A stretch of 64,000 bases of DNA, from positions 248,001 through 312,000 of the forward strand of contig CAVTBJ010000012.1 of assembly GCA_963732925.1 (NCBI GenBank), written 5' to 3'. Shown here piece after piece: positions 9,463 through 18,928 of the stretch (the stretch's first letter is position 1; each line of letters starts with the position of its first letter). The notes below the pieces were generated by a model, which saw only the letters and a list, made by a program, of their open reading frames with translations, searched no databases and was not told where the DNA came from. This DNA is from DASZRZ01 sp963732925 (lineage in GTDB: Bacteria; Acidobacteriota; Terriglobia; Terriglobales; Acidobacteriaceae). Made by a program: the position numbers and the translations under genes.

Positions 9463-10755
9463 ATGCAGCTAAGAACCGAGTCAGCGACGGACGTTGTGCC
9501 CCCGGAGTGGAACGAGGAACTCTCCGCCAACCAGGGTCGGGGGAAGGCCCGTCCCCGCGCGCGTCCATATCGCCTCGCTGTTCTTACCTCGCACGTCATT
9601 CAATATCAGGACCCGCTGTTCAAACAATTGGCCGCGGAGCGTGACATTGATCTGACAGTTTTCTTTTGCTCCGATTGGGGCGCGGCCCCGTATCGTGACC
9701 CGGGTTTTGGTCGTGAAGTTTGCTGGGATGTCCAGAACATACTCGAGGGATATCGCTCTAAGGTCCTAAAGAATTGGAGCCTGCGGCCAAAAGTGTCGCG
9801 GTTTTGGGGCCTTGTCAATCCACGCATTATTGTTGAGCTGGCCGGTGGTAACTTTGATGCCATTTGGGTCCATGGGTGGTCCAACTGCACAACCTGGATC
9901 GCCATGCTGACGGCATTTGTGCTCGGCATTCCTGTATTGCTGAGAGGAGAGAGCCACTTGCTGTGCCCTCCCGCCTCGACGCTTCGGCAGAGAATTAAAC
10001 GCAGAGTTCTTGTTTGGCTATTTCGCAGAGTGGCAGCCTTTCTCGCGATTGGCAGCTTGAATGCCGAGTTTTATCGAGCCTATGGCGCTCCCGAGTCCCG
10101 GATTTTTCAAGTCCCGTATTCTGTCGACAATCAGAAGTTCATTCAGCGTGCAATGGAATTGAGAAGCGAACGCGCATCGATTCGGGCCCGCCTGGGAGCG
10201 TCTGGAGACACGCCGGTAGTTCTTTTCTCGGGAAAGCTCATACCGCAGAAGTCCCCCCTGGATCTGCTGCGTGCCTTTGAGGAGGCAGTAGCGAAGTGTC
10301 CGGCGCACTTGGTTTACCTCGGCGATGGACGCCTGGCATCCGAACTGAGAAAGTATGCGAGCAGCCGAAAGATTCCCAACGTCCACTTCGTGGGATTCCA
10401 GAATCAGAGCAAGCTGGCGGAATTTTTTGTTGCGGCAGATTTATTCGTCTTGCCCTCCCGTCACGAGCCTTGGGGACTCGTGGTGAATGAGGCTTTATGC
10501 TTCGGTTTGCCAGTCATTCTCAGTGACAGAGTCGGGGCCGGTCAGGACCTGGTCGATGATAATCAAACTGGGTTCATATTTCCCAGCGGCGATGTTGCCG
10601 CTCTGCGCGACTGCCTTCTCCGCTTGCTCTCCGAAGGCCCGCTTAGGAAGAGGATGTCGCTGGCTGCGGAAGAGCGAATCGCCCGCTGGAGCTTTGAGGC
10701 GGACATCGCCGGTATTCGTGCTTCGCTGCGCGCAGTCGCGAACGGGGGCGCATGA
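9463..10755 (+). CDS. Glycosyltransferase family 4
   Basis: A GT-B glycosyltransferase of 430 aa. The acceptor half begins at about residue 37 (YRLAVLTSHVIQYQDPLFK). The donor half has VVLFSGKLIPQKSPLDLL and the E-x7-E motif in SRHEPWGLVVNEALCFGLP. The first ~35 residues are polar and look unstructured, so a later start is possible, but no better codon with a ribosome site was seen. It overlaps the next gene by ATGA at 10752, so the pair is translationally coupled. The 138 bp upstream show no clear feature. Sugar specificity is unknown. Confidence 0.85.
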   Translation: MQLRTESATDVVPPEWNEELSANQGRGKARPRARPYRLAVLTSHVIQYQDPLFKQLAAERDIDLTVFFCSDWGAAPYRDPGFGREVCWDVQNILEGYRSKVLKNWSLRPKVSRFWGLVNPRIIVELAGGNFDAIWVHGWSNCTTWIAMLTAFVLGIPVLLRGESHLLCPPASTLRQRIKRRVLVWLFRRVAAFLAIGSLNAEFYRAYGAPESRIFQVPYSVDNQKFIQRAMELRSERASIRARLGASGDTPVVLFSGKLIPQKSPLDLLRAFEEAVAKCPAHLVYLGDGRLASELRKYASSRKIPNVHFVGFQNQSKLAEFFVAADLFVLPSRHEPWGLVVNEALCFGLPVILSDRVGAGQDLVDDNQTGFIFPSGDVAALRDCLLRLLSEGPLRKRMSLAAEERIARWSFEADIAGIRASLRAVANGGA

Positions 10756-12365
10756 GCGGAGCTGACGCGGCAATTGAATCTCTAGAGGCTGGCAAGCCCC
10801 TTCCTGCCGCTATCCCCGGGCGTACGACCACCCGCATCGTCAAGGGAGCGGGTGCGCTGTCATTAACGTCAGTCGTCAACATCGTCAGTCAGATTGTGTT
10901 CGTTCCCGTTGCCCTGAGCATCTGGGGTACAGACGCCTATGGTGAGTGGCTCGTTCTTACGGGATTGATCACGTTCCTCTCTTTCACGGACCTTGGCATA
11001 CAGACCTACGTAGTCAACTGCATGTGCAGCAACTACGTTCGTAATGAACGTGAGGAGCTGCAGCGGCGGCTTCACAGTGCCCTGCGTCTCCAGGTTCCTC
11101 TCGCTGTCGGTGTGCTGGCTGCTGTAGCCATGGCATTCGCCCTATTTCCTATCAAGTCGTTGTTGGGTTTACGAACGGTCTCTTCATCCACCATCTTTTT
11201 GACCGTGCTTTTGCTGGCCGGGGAACTCCTGATTGGGGTCCCGATGGGTGTAGTTGGCGGGGTCTATCGCGCTACAGGATACCTTCCGCGTGGAGCCATC
11301 CTGGGCACGATCAGGCAGGCCGCAATATTTGGGGTCACGCTGGGGCTGCTGGCCCTTAGCCGTAATTTCGCAGTCATCGCTGCAGGACGTTTCGTTGTAT
11401 CGCTGCTGATAATGACTGCGATTTTGGTAGATCTGCACAGGCTGCATCCCTGGCTGAAAATGTATCCCAGTTCAGGAAGCTGGGCGGAAGGCGTTCGAAT
11501 GGTAGGGCCAGGACTACTGTTTGTGGCCATTCCAATGCTGCAGTATGCATCCCTGCAGGGTATCCTTACTCTGCTGCAGCGCTCGCACGCGGGCTCGGAT
11601 GTAAGCTGGTTTTCCACTCATCGTACGGTTGTCAATTTCGCAGTCATGGTGAGCGGGCTGCTCACAGTGGCCGTAACGCCTGAGTTTACCAGTCTTTATG
11701 CTCTTGATAGTCGGCGATCCCTATTAGTTCTGTACCGCAGTGTTCAGCGGGTGAATCTCTGGCTCGTAGCCGCCGTACTCATGGGAATGCTTCCTTTTCT
11801 GCCCTACGTGTATCCACGATGGACGGCCGGTCGTCTTCAGTTGGATTGGATACTGCTCGCGATTTTGATCTCCCGCACAGTTGCGTGGGCGTGGTGGAAC
11901 ACCGGCGTGATTTTCCTTGCTTCCATCAATCGGGTTCGGCCAATAGTCATAGCGCTCGCGATTTCGACTGGCATTACGATGCTGGCAGCAGGCCTTTTGG
12001 TTCCCCGCTGGGGTGTCGATGGGGCGGCAGCGGCATGGATTTCAGGGGATTTACTCTCAACAGCTTGGCTGGTCCCCCGCGCAGTGTCCCGGCAGATCGG
12101 TGTTTCCGCCTCTTCCGAGCTTAAGGCGTTTCGCGTAGCTTTATTCCCGGTGTTGTCATCGGTTGCATTCGGTCTGCTGGCGTGGTCTGTTTCAACCTCA
12201 GGGGTATATCACTTTGCAATGGCCTTACCTCTTACCCTGCTGTTTACCGCCATGTTACTGTGGCGCAGCACGGAAACAACAGAAAGAGATATTCTTCGCC
12301 GCTTGCTCGTGAGAGTCACTCCTGCTACCTGGCAGTCGGGCAAGCCTAATTGGAGAGAAACTTGA
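10752..12365 (+). CDS. Wzx-type polysaccharide flippase (MATE/MVF-like)
   Basis: A 537-aa polytopic membrane protein with about 12-14 hydrophobic helices beginning near residue 40 (GALSLTSVVNIVSQIVFVPV). The early sequence WGTDAYGEWLVLTGLITF resembles the conserved (Y/F)G-WL region of polysaccharide-biosynthesis/Wzx proteins. It would move undecaprenyl-diphosphate-linked repeat units across the inner membrane for Wzy-dependent polymerisation. It overlaps the genes on both sides (ATGA upstream, TTGA at 12362 downstream), which shows tight operon organisation. The polymerase it would serve is encoded at 15742. Confidence 0.85.
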   Translation: MSGADAAIESLEAGKPLPAAIPGRTTTRIVKGAGALSLTSVVNIVSQIVFVPVALSIWGTDAYGEWLVLTGLITFLSFTDLGIQTYVVNCMCSNYVRNEREELQRRLHSALRLQVPLAVGVLAAVAMAFALFPIKSLLGLRTVSSSTIFLTVLLLAGELLIGVPMGVVGGVYRATGYLPRGAILGTIRQAAIFGVTLGLLALSRNFAVIAAGRFVVSLLIMTAILVDLHRLHPWLKMYPSSGSWAEGVRMVGPGLLFVAIPMLQYASLQGILTLLQRSHAGSDVSWFSTHRTVVNFAVMVSGLLTVAVTPEFTSLYALDSRRSLLVLYRSVQRVNLWLVAAVLMGMLPFLPYVYPRWTAGRLQLDWILLAILISRTVAWAWWNTGVIFLASINRVRPIVIALAISTGITMLAAGLLVPRWGVDGAAAAWISGDLLSTAWLVPRAVSRQIGVSASSELKAFRVALFPVLSSVAFGLLAWSVSTSGVYHFAMALPLTLLFTAMLLWRSTETTERDILRRLLVRVTPATWQSGKPNWRET

Positions 12366-13471
12366 ATATTCTAGTTACGGGTGGCGCTGGTTTTATCGGT
12401 TCGCACCTGGTGGACAGTTTCGTTGCTTGCGGACACCGGGTCCGGGTGCTGGATAGTCTTGTGGATCAAGTTCACAAGGGACCGCCACGCTACTTGAACG
12501 CTGATGTTGAATTTGTCTTGGGTGACGTGTGCGATCCCGCCGCGGTGAGCCGGGCTCTTGAATTTGTCGAGGTTGTGTTTCATGAGGCAGCCGAAGTCGG
12601 CGTCGGGCAATCTATGTACGAAATCCGGCGCTATGTAGAAGGCAACACGGCTGCAACCGCAGTGCTGTTGGAGGCGCTGCTGAAACGACGCGGACAGATC
12701 CGCAAGGTTGTCGTTGCGTCTTCCATGTCGATTTATGGCGAAGGCGCATATGAGTGTGCCCAGTGTGGAAGAGTGGACCCCTCGATCAGGTCGAATGAGC
12801 AGTTGCGAGACCGGCGCTGGGAGGCGGAGTGTCCGAACTGCGGCGATCTTCTTCGTCCGTTCTCCACGCCCGAAGAAAAGCCTCTCTTTCCCACCTCTGT
12901 GTATGCGATTACCAAGCAGGATCAGGAGCAGCTTTGCCTGGCGGTCGGCCGTGCGTATGGGATTCCCACAGTTGCCCTCCGTTACTTCAACGTTTACGGA
13001 ACTCGTCAGGCCCTCTCTAACCCGTACACAGGAGTATGCGCTATGTTCTCCTCGCGCCTGTTGAACGGTGGAGCCCCCGTGATTTTCGAAGATGGACGCC
13101 AGTCGCGCGATTTTGTGCACATAAGCGACATCGTGCAAGCGAATTTACTAGCCATGCAGAACAGTGGCGCGGACTATCAAGCGGTGAATATAGGAACGGG
13201 CGTTGCAACCACGGTACTTGAGGTTGCCCGGGTGCTTTCGGAAGGGCTAGGCAAAGACGTTTCCCCGGAGATCACCGGTAAGTACCGCGCGGGGGACATC
13301 CGGCACTGTGTGGCGGATATCTCGACGGCTCGCAAGCTGCTGGGGTATGAACCCCAAGTGGAGTTCGCGCAGGGGATGGTTGGACTCCTGGATTGGGTGC
13401 AACACGAAGCGGCCGAAGATGGAATTACCGCGGCTACCTATGAATTGGAGTCTCGGCAGCTGGTGAAGTGA
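12362..13471 (+). CDS. SDR nucleotide-sugar epimerase, dTDP-L-rhamnose 4-epimerase-like
   Basis: An extended SDR with the NAD-binding motif LVTGGAGFIGSHL at the very start, SSMSIYGEGAY, and the catalytic YxxxK in SVYAITKQD. Between the catalytic Ser region and the YxxxK lies a Cys4 insertion (CAQCGRVD and CPNCGDLL) expected to bind zinc. That insertion and the ALRYFNVYGTRQALSNPY stretch are typical of the dTDP-L-rhamnose 4-epimerase/WbiB-like group. The TTG at 12362 is chosen because GGAGAG lies six bases upstream and the Rossmann motif starts at once; a TTG at 12350 is an alternative. It overlaps the flippase stop. The exact substrate is inferred from family resemblance only. Confidence 0.82.
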   Translation: MNILVTGGAGFIGSHLVDSFVACGHRVRVLDSLVDQVHKGPPRYLNADVEFVLGDVCDPAAVSRALEFVEVVFHEAAEVGVGQSMYEIRRYVEGNTAATAVLLEALLKRRGQIRKVVVASSMSIYGEGAYECAQCGRVDPSIRSNEQLRDRRWEAECPNCGDLLRPFSTPEEKPLFPTSVYAITKQDQEQLCLAVGRAYGIPTVALRYFNVYGTRQALSNPYTGVCAMFSSRLLNGGAPVIFEDGRQSRDFVHISDIVQANLLAMQNSGADYQAVNIGTGVATTVLEVARVLSEGLGKDVSPEITGKYRAGDIRHCVADISTARKLLGYEPQVEFAQGMVGLLDWVQHEAAEDGITAATYELESRQLVK

Positions 13472-14526
13472 TGTCCAACGCAGAAGGAAAGCGATCCATT
13501 CCAGTATCCATTTGCCTGACCACGTACAATCGCGCGGCCGTTCTGCCTGCCACGATCGAAAGCGTTCTGGCACAAACGTTCGGTGACTTCGAGCTGATCA
13601 TCAGCGATGATTGTTCCAGCGATGCTACCGAACAACTCTGCCGGGACTATGCCGCTCGGGATTCCAGGATCTGTTACTTCCGCAATAGCCATAATTTACG
13701 GATGCCCGGCAATCTAAACGCGGCGATTCAGAGAGCCCGAGGCGAATTTGTTGCTAACTTACATGATGGCGACGTATACCGCCCGGACCTGATCGAAAAA
13801 TGGCAAGCTGCCCTTCGACGCCAAAAAGACGCCCCGTTCGTCTTTAATGCCTATCTGTGGTGTCCACACAGCAGTAATCCTGAGCTAGTACAGCAGTTTC
13901 ATGCTGATCGCGTTGAGGGCAATACAATCGCACGGCAATTTTTTGAAACTTTGACATCCTGTGTTTGGGGAACCGTGATGGCGCGAGCATCCGCGTACGC
14001 CCGCATTGGCCCCTTCAATCCAGCATTCGGATTTCTCAGTGATGTTGACATGTGGCTCCGCCTAGTGCGCAACGCCACAGTGGCTTATGTTCCCGAGCCC
14101 TTGATTGAACTTGCACCGCGTGAGTTGAACCACCCGTATGCATTCTTTCACTGGCAGCATATTTACTGGCAATATGCAATGTACGTGGCGAACTGGCCTC
14201 TGTATGAACCGATTTTCGGGCCTATGCACACACGTTCCCGCTACAAGCGCCGAATGCGGACCCGATTTCTACGGGGCATGGCATTGTCAGTCAAGTACCA
14301 AAAATGGGATCGGGTTCGTGAAGGTCTCGCGATCTGGCGTGAATCCGATGATCCAGTCCTTCGCGTATTGGGTTCCGCACTTGGTTGGCGCTGTTCCGCT
14401 CCAAACTGGTACCAGCCCGGCTACTGGCCGAACATGCGGTTTCCCGAGGCAAACCGAGACAGACTTCAGGGAACGAACCGGCAATCGGAGCCGTCTGGAA
14501 AGTTAATGGGAGCAAAGGAAGCTTGA
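13471..14526 (+). CDS. Glycosyltransferase family 2
   Basis: A GT-A inverting glycosyltransferase. The start is canonical: IPVSICLTTYNRAAVLPATI, then ELIISDDCSSDATE, and the metal-binding position is HDGD (residues near 92). The C-terminus is basic and has no clear membrane helix, so it is probably peripheral on the inner membrane. The start ATG overlaps the epimerase stop (GTGATG); the GTG at 13468 is possible. The end overlaps a TTG that opens a methyltransferase remnant. Confidence 0.87.
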   Translation: MSNAEGKRSIPVSICLTTYNRAAVLPATIESVLAQTFGDFELIISDDCSSDATEQLCRDYAARDSRICYFRNSHNLRMPGNLNAAIQRARGEFVANLHDGDVYRPDLIEKWQAALRRQKDAPFVFNAYLWCPHSSNPELVQQFHADRVEGNTIARQFFETLTSCVWGTVMARASAYARIGPFNPAFGFLSDVDMWLRLVRNATVAYVPEPLIELAPRELNHPYAFFHWQHIYWQYAMYVANWPLYEPIFGPMHTRSRYKRRMRTRFLRGMALSVKYQKWDRVREGLAIWRESDDPVLRVLGSALGWRCSAPNWYQPGYWPNMRFPEANRDRLQGTNRQSEPSGKLMGAKEA

Positions 14527-14678
14527 CAACGGCCGACATTGTAGCTGTTTCTCATCGAATCGCAGAATTGCGGGGAAAGCTCCTCGTTGGTAGCAGTCCC
14601 CTTAATTTGCTCCCAAGGGTCCTATGGGAAGTGCGAGGCAGCCGAGTGTTGGATGTCGGACGCGGTGCGCTGATTTGA
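14523..14678 (+). pseudogene. Truncated methyltransferase remnant
   Basis: A 51-codon frame opens with TTG overlapping the previous stop (TTGA), the same coupling seen elsewhere in this run. It encodes helical sequence followed by GSRVLDVGRGALI, which resembles motif I of class I SAM methyltransferases (VLDVGCG). It then stops, and no continuation is found in other frames before the next gene at 14711. The likely reading is the 5' end of a lost methyltransferase gene. A genuine short peptide is less likely. Confidence 0.45.
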
Positions 14679-14710
14679 GTGCTTTCAGACTTTGCATAAC
14701 TCTGAATTAA

Positions 14711-15745
14711 ATGAAACGATCGCCCCTAGTTTCCGTCTGCGTTCCCTCCTACAACTATGGCCGCTTTCTGCCTGACTGCATTGAAAGCGTGCAGCAGCAG
14801 ACTATGTCAGATTGGGAGCTGGTGATCTGCGACGATCAATCCAGTGACGAAACAGAATCGCTTGTCGCGGCCTTTGCTGCCTGCGATTCTCGCATTCGGT
14901 ATATTCGGAACGCGGAGCGGCGGGGCATGAACGTCAACCTCAAATTTGCTGCCGATCAGGGACGGGGCAAGTACCTGAAGATCCTTTGTGCCGATGACTG
15001 GATTGCTCCACGCTGCCTGGAAGTCATGGTGGGGCTGATGGAAGAACACCAGAATGTCGCGCTCGGCACCTGTGCGGAGATCCACACTGACGCGGAAGGA
15101 AGACCATTATTCCTTCAGTTTCTATTTGGCAAGTCCCTGTCGGTAATTTCAGGCGAACGCATGCTCGACCGCATGGCGGCGGGGAATGGCTTTGGAGGCA
15201 ACTCCAGTTTTCTGGTTAGAGCGTCCGCTTACCATGAAGTGGGAGGGTACCGCGCCAGCGTGCGCTACTGTGGAGACTTCGAACTGGCGGCTCGCCTGTG
15301 CAGGGTTGGAGACTACTTGCACACTGACGAACCGCTGTTTTATGGACGCCATCACGAGGCCAGCAGCTCTTCCAATGATCCCGGTAAGCTTTTGGACGCC
15401 ATGGATTTTCTGGAACTGCCCGGGCGACTCTGTTCGCCCCGGCCACTCCTCTCCCATGAGTGGATCCGCTACCAGAGATTCTCTGGCCACATGACGGCTC
15501 GTTATCTGACGTTCGCGGTTGTGGAATATCTGCGTGGTCGCCGGGAATATACTCGCCGGCTCTGGCGCATTCTGAGGCAGTACGGGAACTTCACGGCGGG
15601 GTTGCCCTACCTCCCATTCCACCTTGTATATCGTTTTTATGCATGGATGAACGGATTAAACGTGCCCTCTCGTAAGCCGGCGCCGCCCCAAATGGGAAGT
15701 CCTTCGTTTCTTAGAAGTCAGTCCAGCATGGTGGGCTCTCTATGA
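14711..15745 (+). CDS. Glycosyltransferase family 2
   Basis: GT-A fold with LVSVCVPSYNYGRFLPDCI at the start, ELVICDDQSSDET, and LCADDWIAP as the DxD-like metal site. It is 344 aa, with a basic C-terminal region. It is clearly related in layout to the GT2 at 13471 but not a close duplicate. It overlaps the polymerase gene by ATGA at 15742, so the two are coupled. Sugar specificity is unknown. Confidence 0.87.
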   Translation: MKRSPLVSVCVPSYNYGRFLPDCIESVQQQTMSDWELVICDDQSSDETESLVAAFAACDSRIRYIRNAERRGMNVNLKFAADQGRGKYLKILCADDWIAPRCLEVMVGLMEEHQNVALGTCAEIHTDAEGRPLFLQFLFGKSLSVISGERMLDRMAAGNGFGGNSSFLVRASAYHEVGGYRASVRYCGDFELAARLCRVGDYLHTDEPLFYGRHHEASSSSNDPGKLLDAMDFLELPGRLCSPRPLLSHEWIRYQRFSGHMTARYLTFAVVEYLRGRREYTRRLWRILRQYGNFTAGLPYLPFHLVYRFYAWMNGLNVPSRKPAPPQMGSPSFLRSQSSMVGSL

Positions 15746-17235
15746 GTGTGGCGCTGGCCAATCGCTTGCCTGTCGTGCCGCAAGCCCGCGCCGCTACCCT
15801 CCCTGTGCTCGGGTCATGGCCGGGTCTGCTTTCTCATGCTGCGATCGTGGCCATAGTCGCCGCCTCACTTCTGTTTCAGAATCCCGCCGTGACGTTAGTG
15901 CTGGGTGGGATAACCGTGTTTCCGCTATACCTGTGGCTGTGCTGGCGGGAGGGACGCCGCGCTCCCCTCTGCGTGAGCCCCCTTTCTTTCATGTTTTTAT
16001 GGAACAGCATAGGGCTCGGGCTCTCCGCCATCTACATGGCATTCCGAGCCGTGAATGGTGAGTATTTGAGCTTTTCCACCATGCAGTTATCACCTGCGGA
16101 TTTGGCTCATGCGTACTCCATTTATCTCGCGGGCATGGTTGCCATGCACGCTGGCATGGAACTTCTCCGGCCGGCGACTGGACTAGTTCCCTACGGTGAG
16201 GACTTGTCCTTTGAAAGACCTTTAAGGACCATCTTCGCCGGTTTGGGAATCGGCCTTGTCTACTTGTTTCGGCAAAACTGGTTTTCTTTTTTGGGTGGCG
16301 CAGCGGCCCCCTTAAGCCGTGTTGCGATTGCCTCTGTATGTATGTTGGCACTGCTCCCGCACTGGTATCTTGCTCTCAGAAAGCATGTGCACTGGATTTT
16401 GCTGGCATCAGCCACAGCATTGCTGTTGACTGCTGACATGAAAACGGGCTCCAAGGCTTCCATTATGTTTTCATTTTTCCCCTTGGTCTGGGCCATGATA
16501 GCCCGTAAAGAACTTCGTCGTAACCTGATTTATGCCAGTATTGCGCTCACGTTGCTATATACAGGCGTGGTGGCGCCAACAATTTCGGAAACCCGTACCC
16601 GAGAAGGTGCAGCCGCCAAAGGCGATTATGAAGTTCTTTGGAATGCTGCTCAGGATGCTTCTCCTGTTTTCTCGGGTGAGTGGAGTCTAAATTCTTACAT
16701 CGACCAATTTGAAGGATATCTTTACAGGATGTTCGACCCGACTCCCACGGCCTTTTTGATCCAAGAGGTAGACCGAAAGGGCTTTCGATACGGTGAGACT
16801 ATGAAATACGCTACTTATGCTTTTATTCCCCGTATCTTATGGCCGCAAAAGCCCAATGTAAGTCGCGGGGGATGGTTTACCGCGTACCTCGGCGCTGCTC
16901 CGAGCGCGGCAGAGTCTACCACTTCTACCGGGATAAGTGCAGTTGGGGAACTTTATTGGAATTTTGGAGTTCCAGGCGTTATTGCTGGGATGCTCGGGAT
17001 CGGCATTTTGTTCGGACGGCTGTGGCGTATGTCAGGTTACAACCCGATCAAGTCTCCTCTTCGATTACTTTTATATGTTTATATCACTCTGGGGATGCCT
17101 GATTTGGCAGAGGCGGTTTCCGTAGTTGTAAGTAGTGTCTCCTTACTAATTATCTTCGGCTCAATATTTTTCTTGCTAAAAAACCGCTCTGCGTATTTAG
17201 GCCCGCAGCATGCGTCGACACAAGTCCATGTTTGA
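15742..17235 (+). CDS. Wzy-type O-antigen/exopolysaccharide polymerase
   Basis: A 497-aa protein with about 11-12 hydrophobic helices and one large soluble loop (about residues 275-400). The loop contains YATYAFIPRILWPQKPNVS followed by a TGISAVGELYWNFG stretch. This loop pattern (FIPR-WP-KP, then small-residue and aromatic motifs) is familiar from Wzy-like polymerases annotated in exopolysaccharide loci. It would join lipid-linked repeat units in the periplasm after Wzx flipping. Polymerases diverge strongly, so the call rests on topology, loop motif and context. Confidence 0.75.
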   Translation: MSVALANRLPVVPQARAATLPVLGSWPGLLSHAAIVAIVAASLLFQNPAVTLVLGGITVFPLYLWLCWREGRRAPLCVSPLSFMFLWNSIGLGLSAIYMAFRAVNGEYLSFSTMQLSPADLAHAYSIYLAGMVAMHAGMELLRPATGLVPYGEDLSFERPLRTIFAGLGIGLVYLFRQNWFSFLGGAAAPLSRVAIASVCMLALLPHWYLALRKHVHWILLASATALLLTADMKTGSKASIMFSFFPLVWAMIARKELRRNLIYASIALTLLYTGVVAPTISETRTREGAAAKGDYEVLWNAAQDASPVFSGEWSLNSYIDQFEGYLYRMFDPTPTAFLIQEVDRKGFRYGETMKYATYAFIPRILWPQKPNVSRGGWFTAYLGAAPSAAESTTSTGISAVGELYWNFGVPGVIAGMLGIGILFGRLWRMSGYNPIKSPLRLLLYVYITLGMPDLAEAVSVVVSSVSLLIIFGSIFFLLKNRSAYLGPQHASTQVHV

Positions 17236-17244
17236 TGCTGAAGT

Positions 17245-18003
17245 ATGCAGGAGGCAAGTGTGATTGCTTCGGTCCATGAAAGTATTACTCAGGCGTATTG
17301 GGAAACCACGGCCTCCCGTGGCCACGCATCGACGCGGAATTTCTATGAACGTGCTGCGAATCAGTGCAGGTTGAGGCTGGCTCCATGGCTGCCTGCGAAT
17401 CGCCAATCCGTGTGCCTGGATATTGCGTGTGGTTGCGGTGAGGTCGTGTACCTTCTGGAGCGGGAAGGCTTCAGCGAAATTACCGGGGTAGATCTCTGCC
17501 AAGAGGAGTTAGATCAAGCGCGTCCCTTTGTGCGTGGGGAATTGGTCTGCGAAGACATTCTGCAGTATCTCGCGCATACTCCTAGCCGGTCCGTGGACTA
17601 CATTACGGCCCTGAATATTCTGGAGCATCTGCCCAAGGACGTACTGGGTGCGGTGCTGAGGGAATCCCGCCGGGTACTCCGTCCGGGTGGCACCCTGGTA
17701 GCAATGGTCCCGAATGCAATCTCCCCCTTTGGCAACCTGACACGGCACTGGGATATTACCCACGAATGGGCGTTTACTCCGAATAACTTTCGGCAGTTAG
17801 CTGCTTTGACCGGTTTTTCGCCGGAGATTGAGTTCCGGGAGTGTGGCCCCGTGCCTCACGGTGTGAAAAGCGGTCTCCGCTACTTGCTGTGGCAAATGCT
17901 AAGGGCCGGAATTGCCGCCTGGTTTTTGATCGAGCTGGCGGACCGTAAGGGCGGCGTCTATACGATGGACATGATGGTACGCCTGCAAGTGGAGGAACGC
18001 TAG
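17245..18003 (+). CDS. Class I SAM-dependent methyltransferase
   Basis: A 252-aa methyltransferase. Motif I is CLDIACGCGEVVYLLE, the acidic ribose-binding residue is in ITGVDLCQEEL, and ITALNILEHLPKD with RRVLRPGGTLVAMVP gives the UbiE/Methyltransf_11 pattern. It starts ten bases after the polymerase stop; a GTG at 17260 is an alternative start. The next gene begins at its stop (TAGTG). It probably methylates a glycan residue or capping sugar; the substrate is unknown. Confidence 0.83.
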   Translation: MQEASVIASVHESITQAYWETTASRGHASTRNFYERAANQCRLRLAPWLPANRQSVCLDIACGCGEVVYLLEREGFSEITGVDLCQEELDQARPFVRGELVCEDILQYLAHTPSRSVDYITALNILEHLPKDVLGAVLRESRRVLRPGGTLVAMVPNAISPFGNLTRHWDITHEWAFTPNNFRQLAALTGFSPEIEFRECGPVPHGVKSGLRYLLWQMLRAGIAAWFLIELADRKGGVYTMDMMVRLQVEER

Positions 18004-18910
18004 TGGAAGCAGTCTCAGAAATACCGGTTGGATCACGACCTATAGCATCGATGATGCGGCGCCTCACCACGAATCTCCATGTCCGAGGTATAGCCCGCTG
18101 CCTATACGCCACCCGGCGCTGGAGTTTGGGATCGAACCTAGGGTGCTTTGAATTGGCTAATGGATCGAAAATGCTTCTGATCCGACCGACTATTTTCAAT
18201 GCATGATGTACTTCGGGAGGTACAGCCCGGAGCTGGTGGAAGTCTTTCGCCGCTTCGTGAATCCGGGGGACACGGTGTTGGATATCGGAGCGCAGGTTGG
18301 CTACTTCAGCCTGCTGCTCGCGAGCCTGGTAGGGCCGTCCGGCTGCGTCTGCAGCTTTGAGCCGGACCCGCGGCCCCGCGCCTGGTTGGAGCGCTCTGCC
18401 GCGATGAATGAGATGGGCTGGCTCCGAGTCTTTTCTTCAGCACTGTCATCCACCTCTGGAGAGATTCAGTTCTACGTTTCGCCGCAGCTCGGCTGGTCGA
18501 CCGCCGCTCCACACAGTCATCTTGGAAACCTCAAAGAAACGCACGTCCAAGCGGCCCCTTATGACGCCCTTGTGGAAGGGGGATCCGTCCCGAGGCATGT
18601 TCATTTTGCCAAAATTGATGTGGAAGGTTTCGAAGTGCGCGTGCTCCGGGGAATGGAGCGGACGCTGCGAGAGAGCCGTCCGGTTCTAGTCGTGGAGGTG
18701 AACCCAGCCATGTTGTCCGCAGCTGGCGAAAGCCCCAAAAGCCTCATTGAGAGCCTACGCGACTGTGACTATCGGATTTATGAAATTCAGAGGGAAAATC
18801 GCGGGTACAGTCAGATGCCAAATCTGAGACTGGCGCCAGCAGCGGAGTTGGTTGTGGGAGATATTCTTTGCCTTCCGGCAGAACGGGATTACGAACTTGC
18901 AAAAAACTGA
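18003..18910 (+). CDS. FkbM-family methyltransferase (one frameshift)
   Basis: Two overlapping frames make one FkbM protein of about 300 aa. The first (GTG at 18003) ends GCFELANGSKMLL. The second, read one base over from about 18178, gives DPTDYFQCMMYFGRYSPELV and then TVLDIGAQVGYFSLLLA (motif I), CSFEPDPRP and FAKIDVEGFEVRVLRGM. The DPTDYFQ-MYFGRYSPEL join is the normal FkbM N-terminus, so the break is a one-base indel. FkbM enzymes O-methylate sugars and other hydroxyls. Without correction a shortened protein could start at the ATG at 18203 and keep the SAM site. Confidence 0.82.
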
Positions 18911-18928
18911 CCGACCGGGTGAAAAGGA

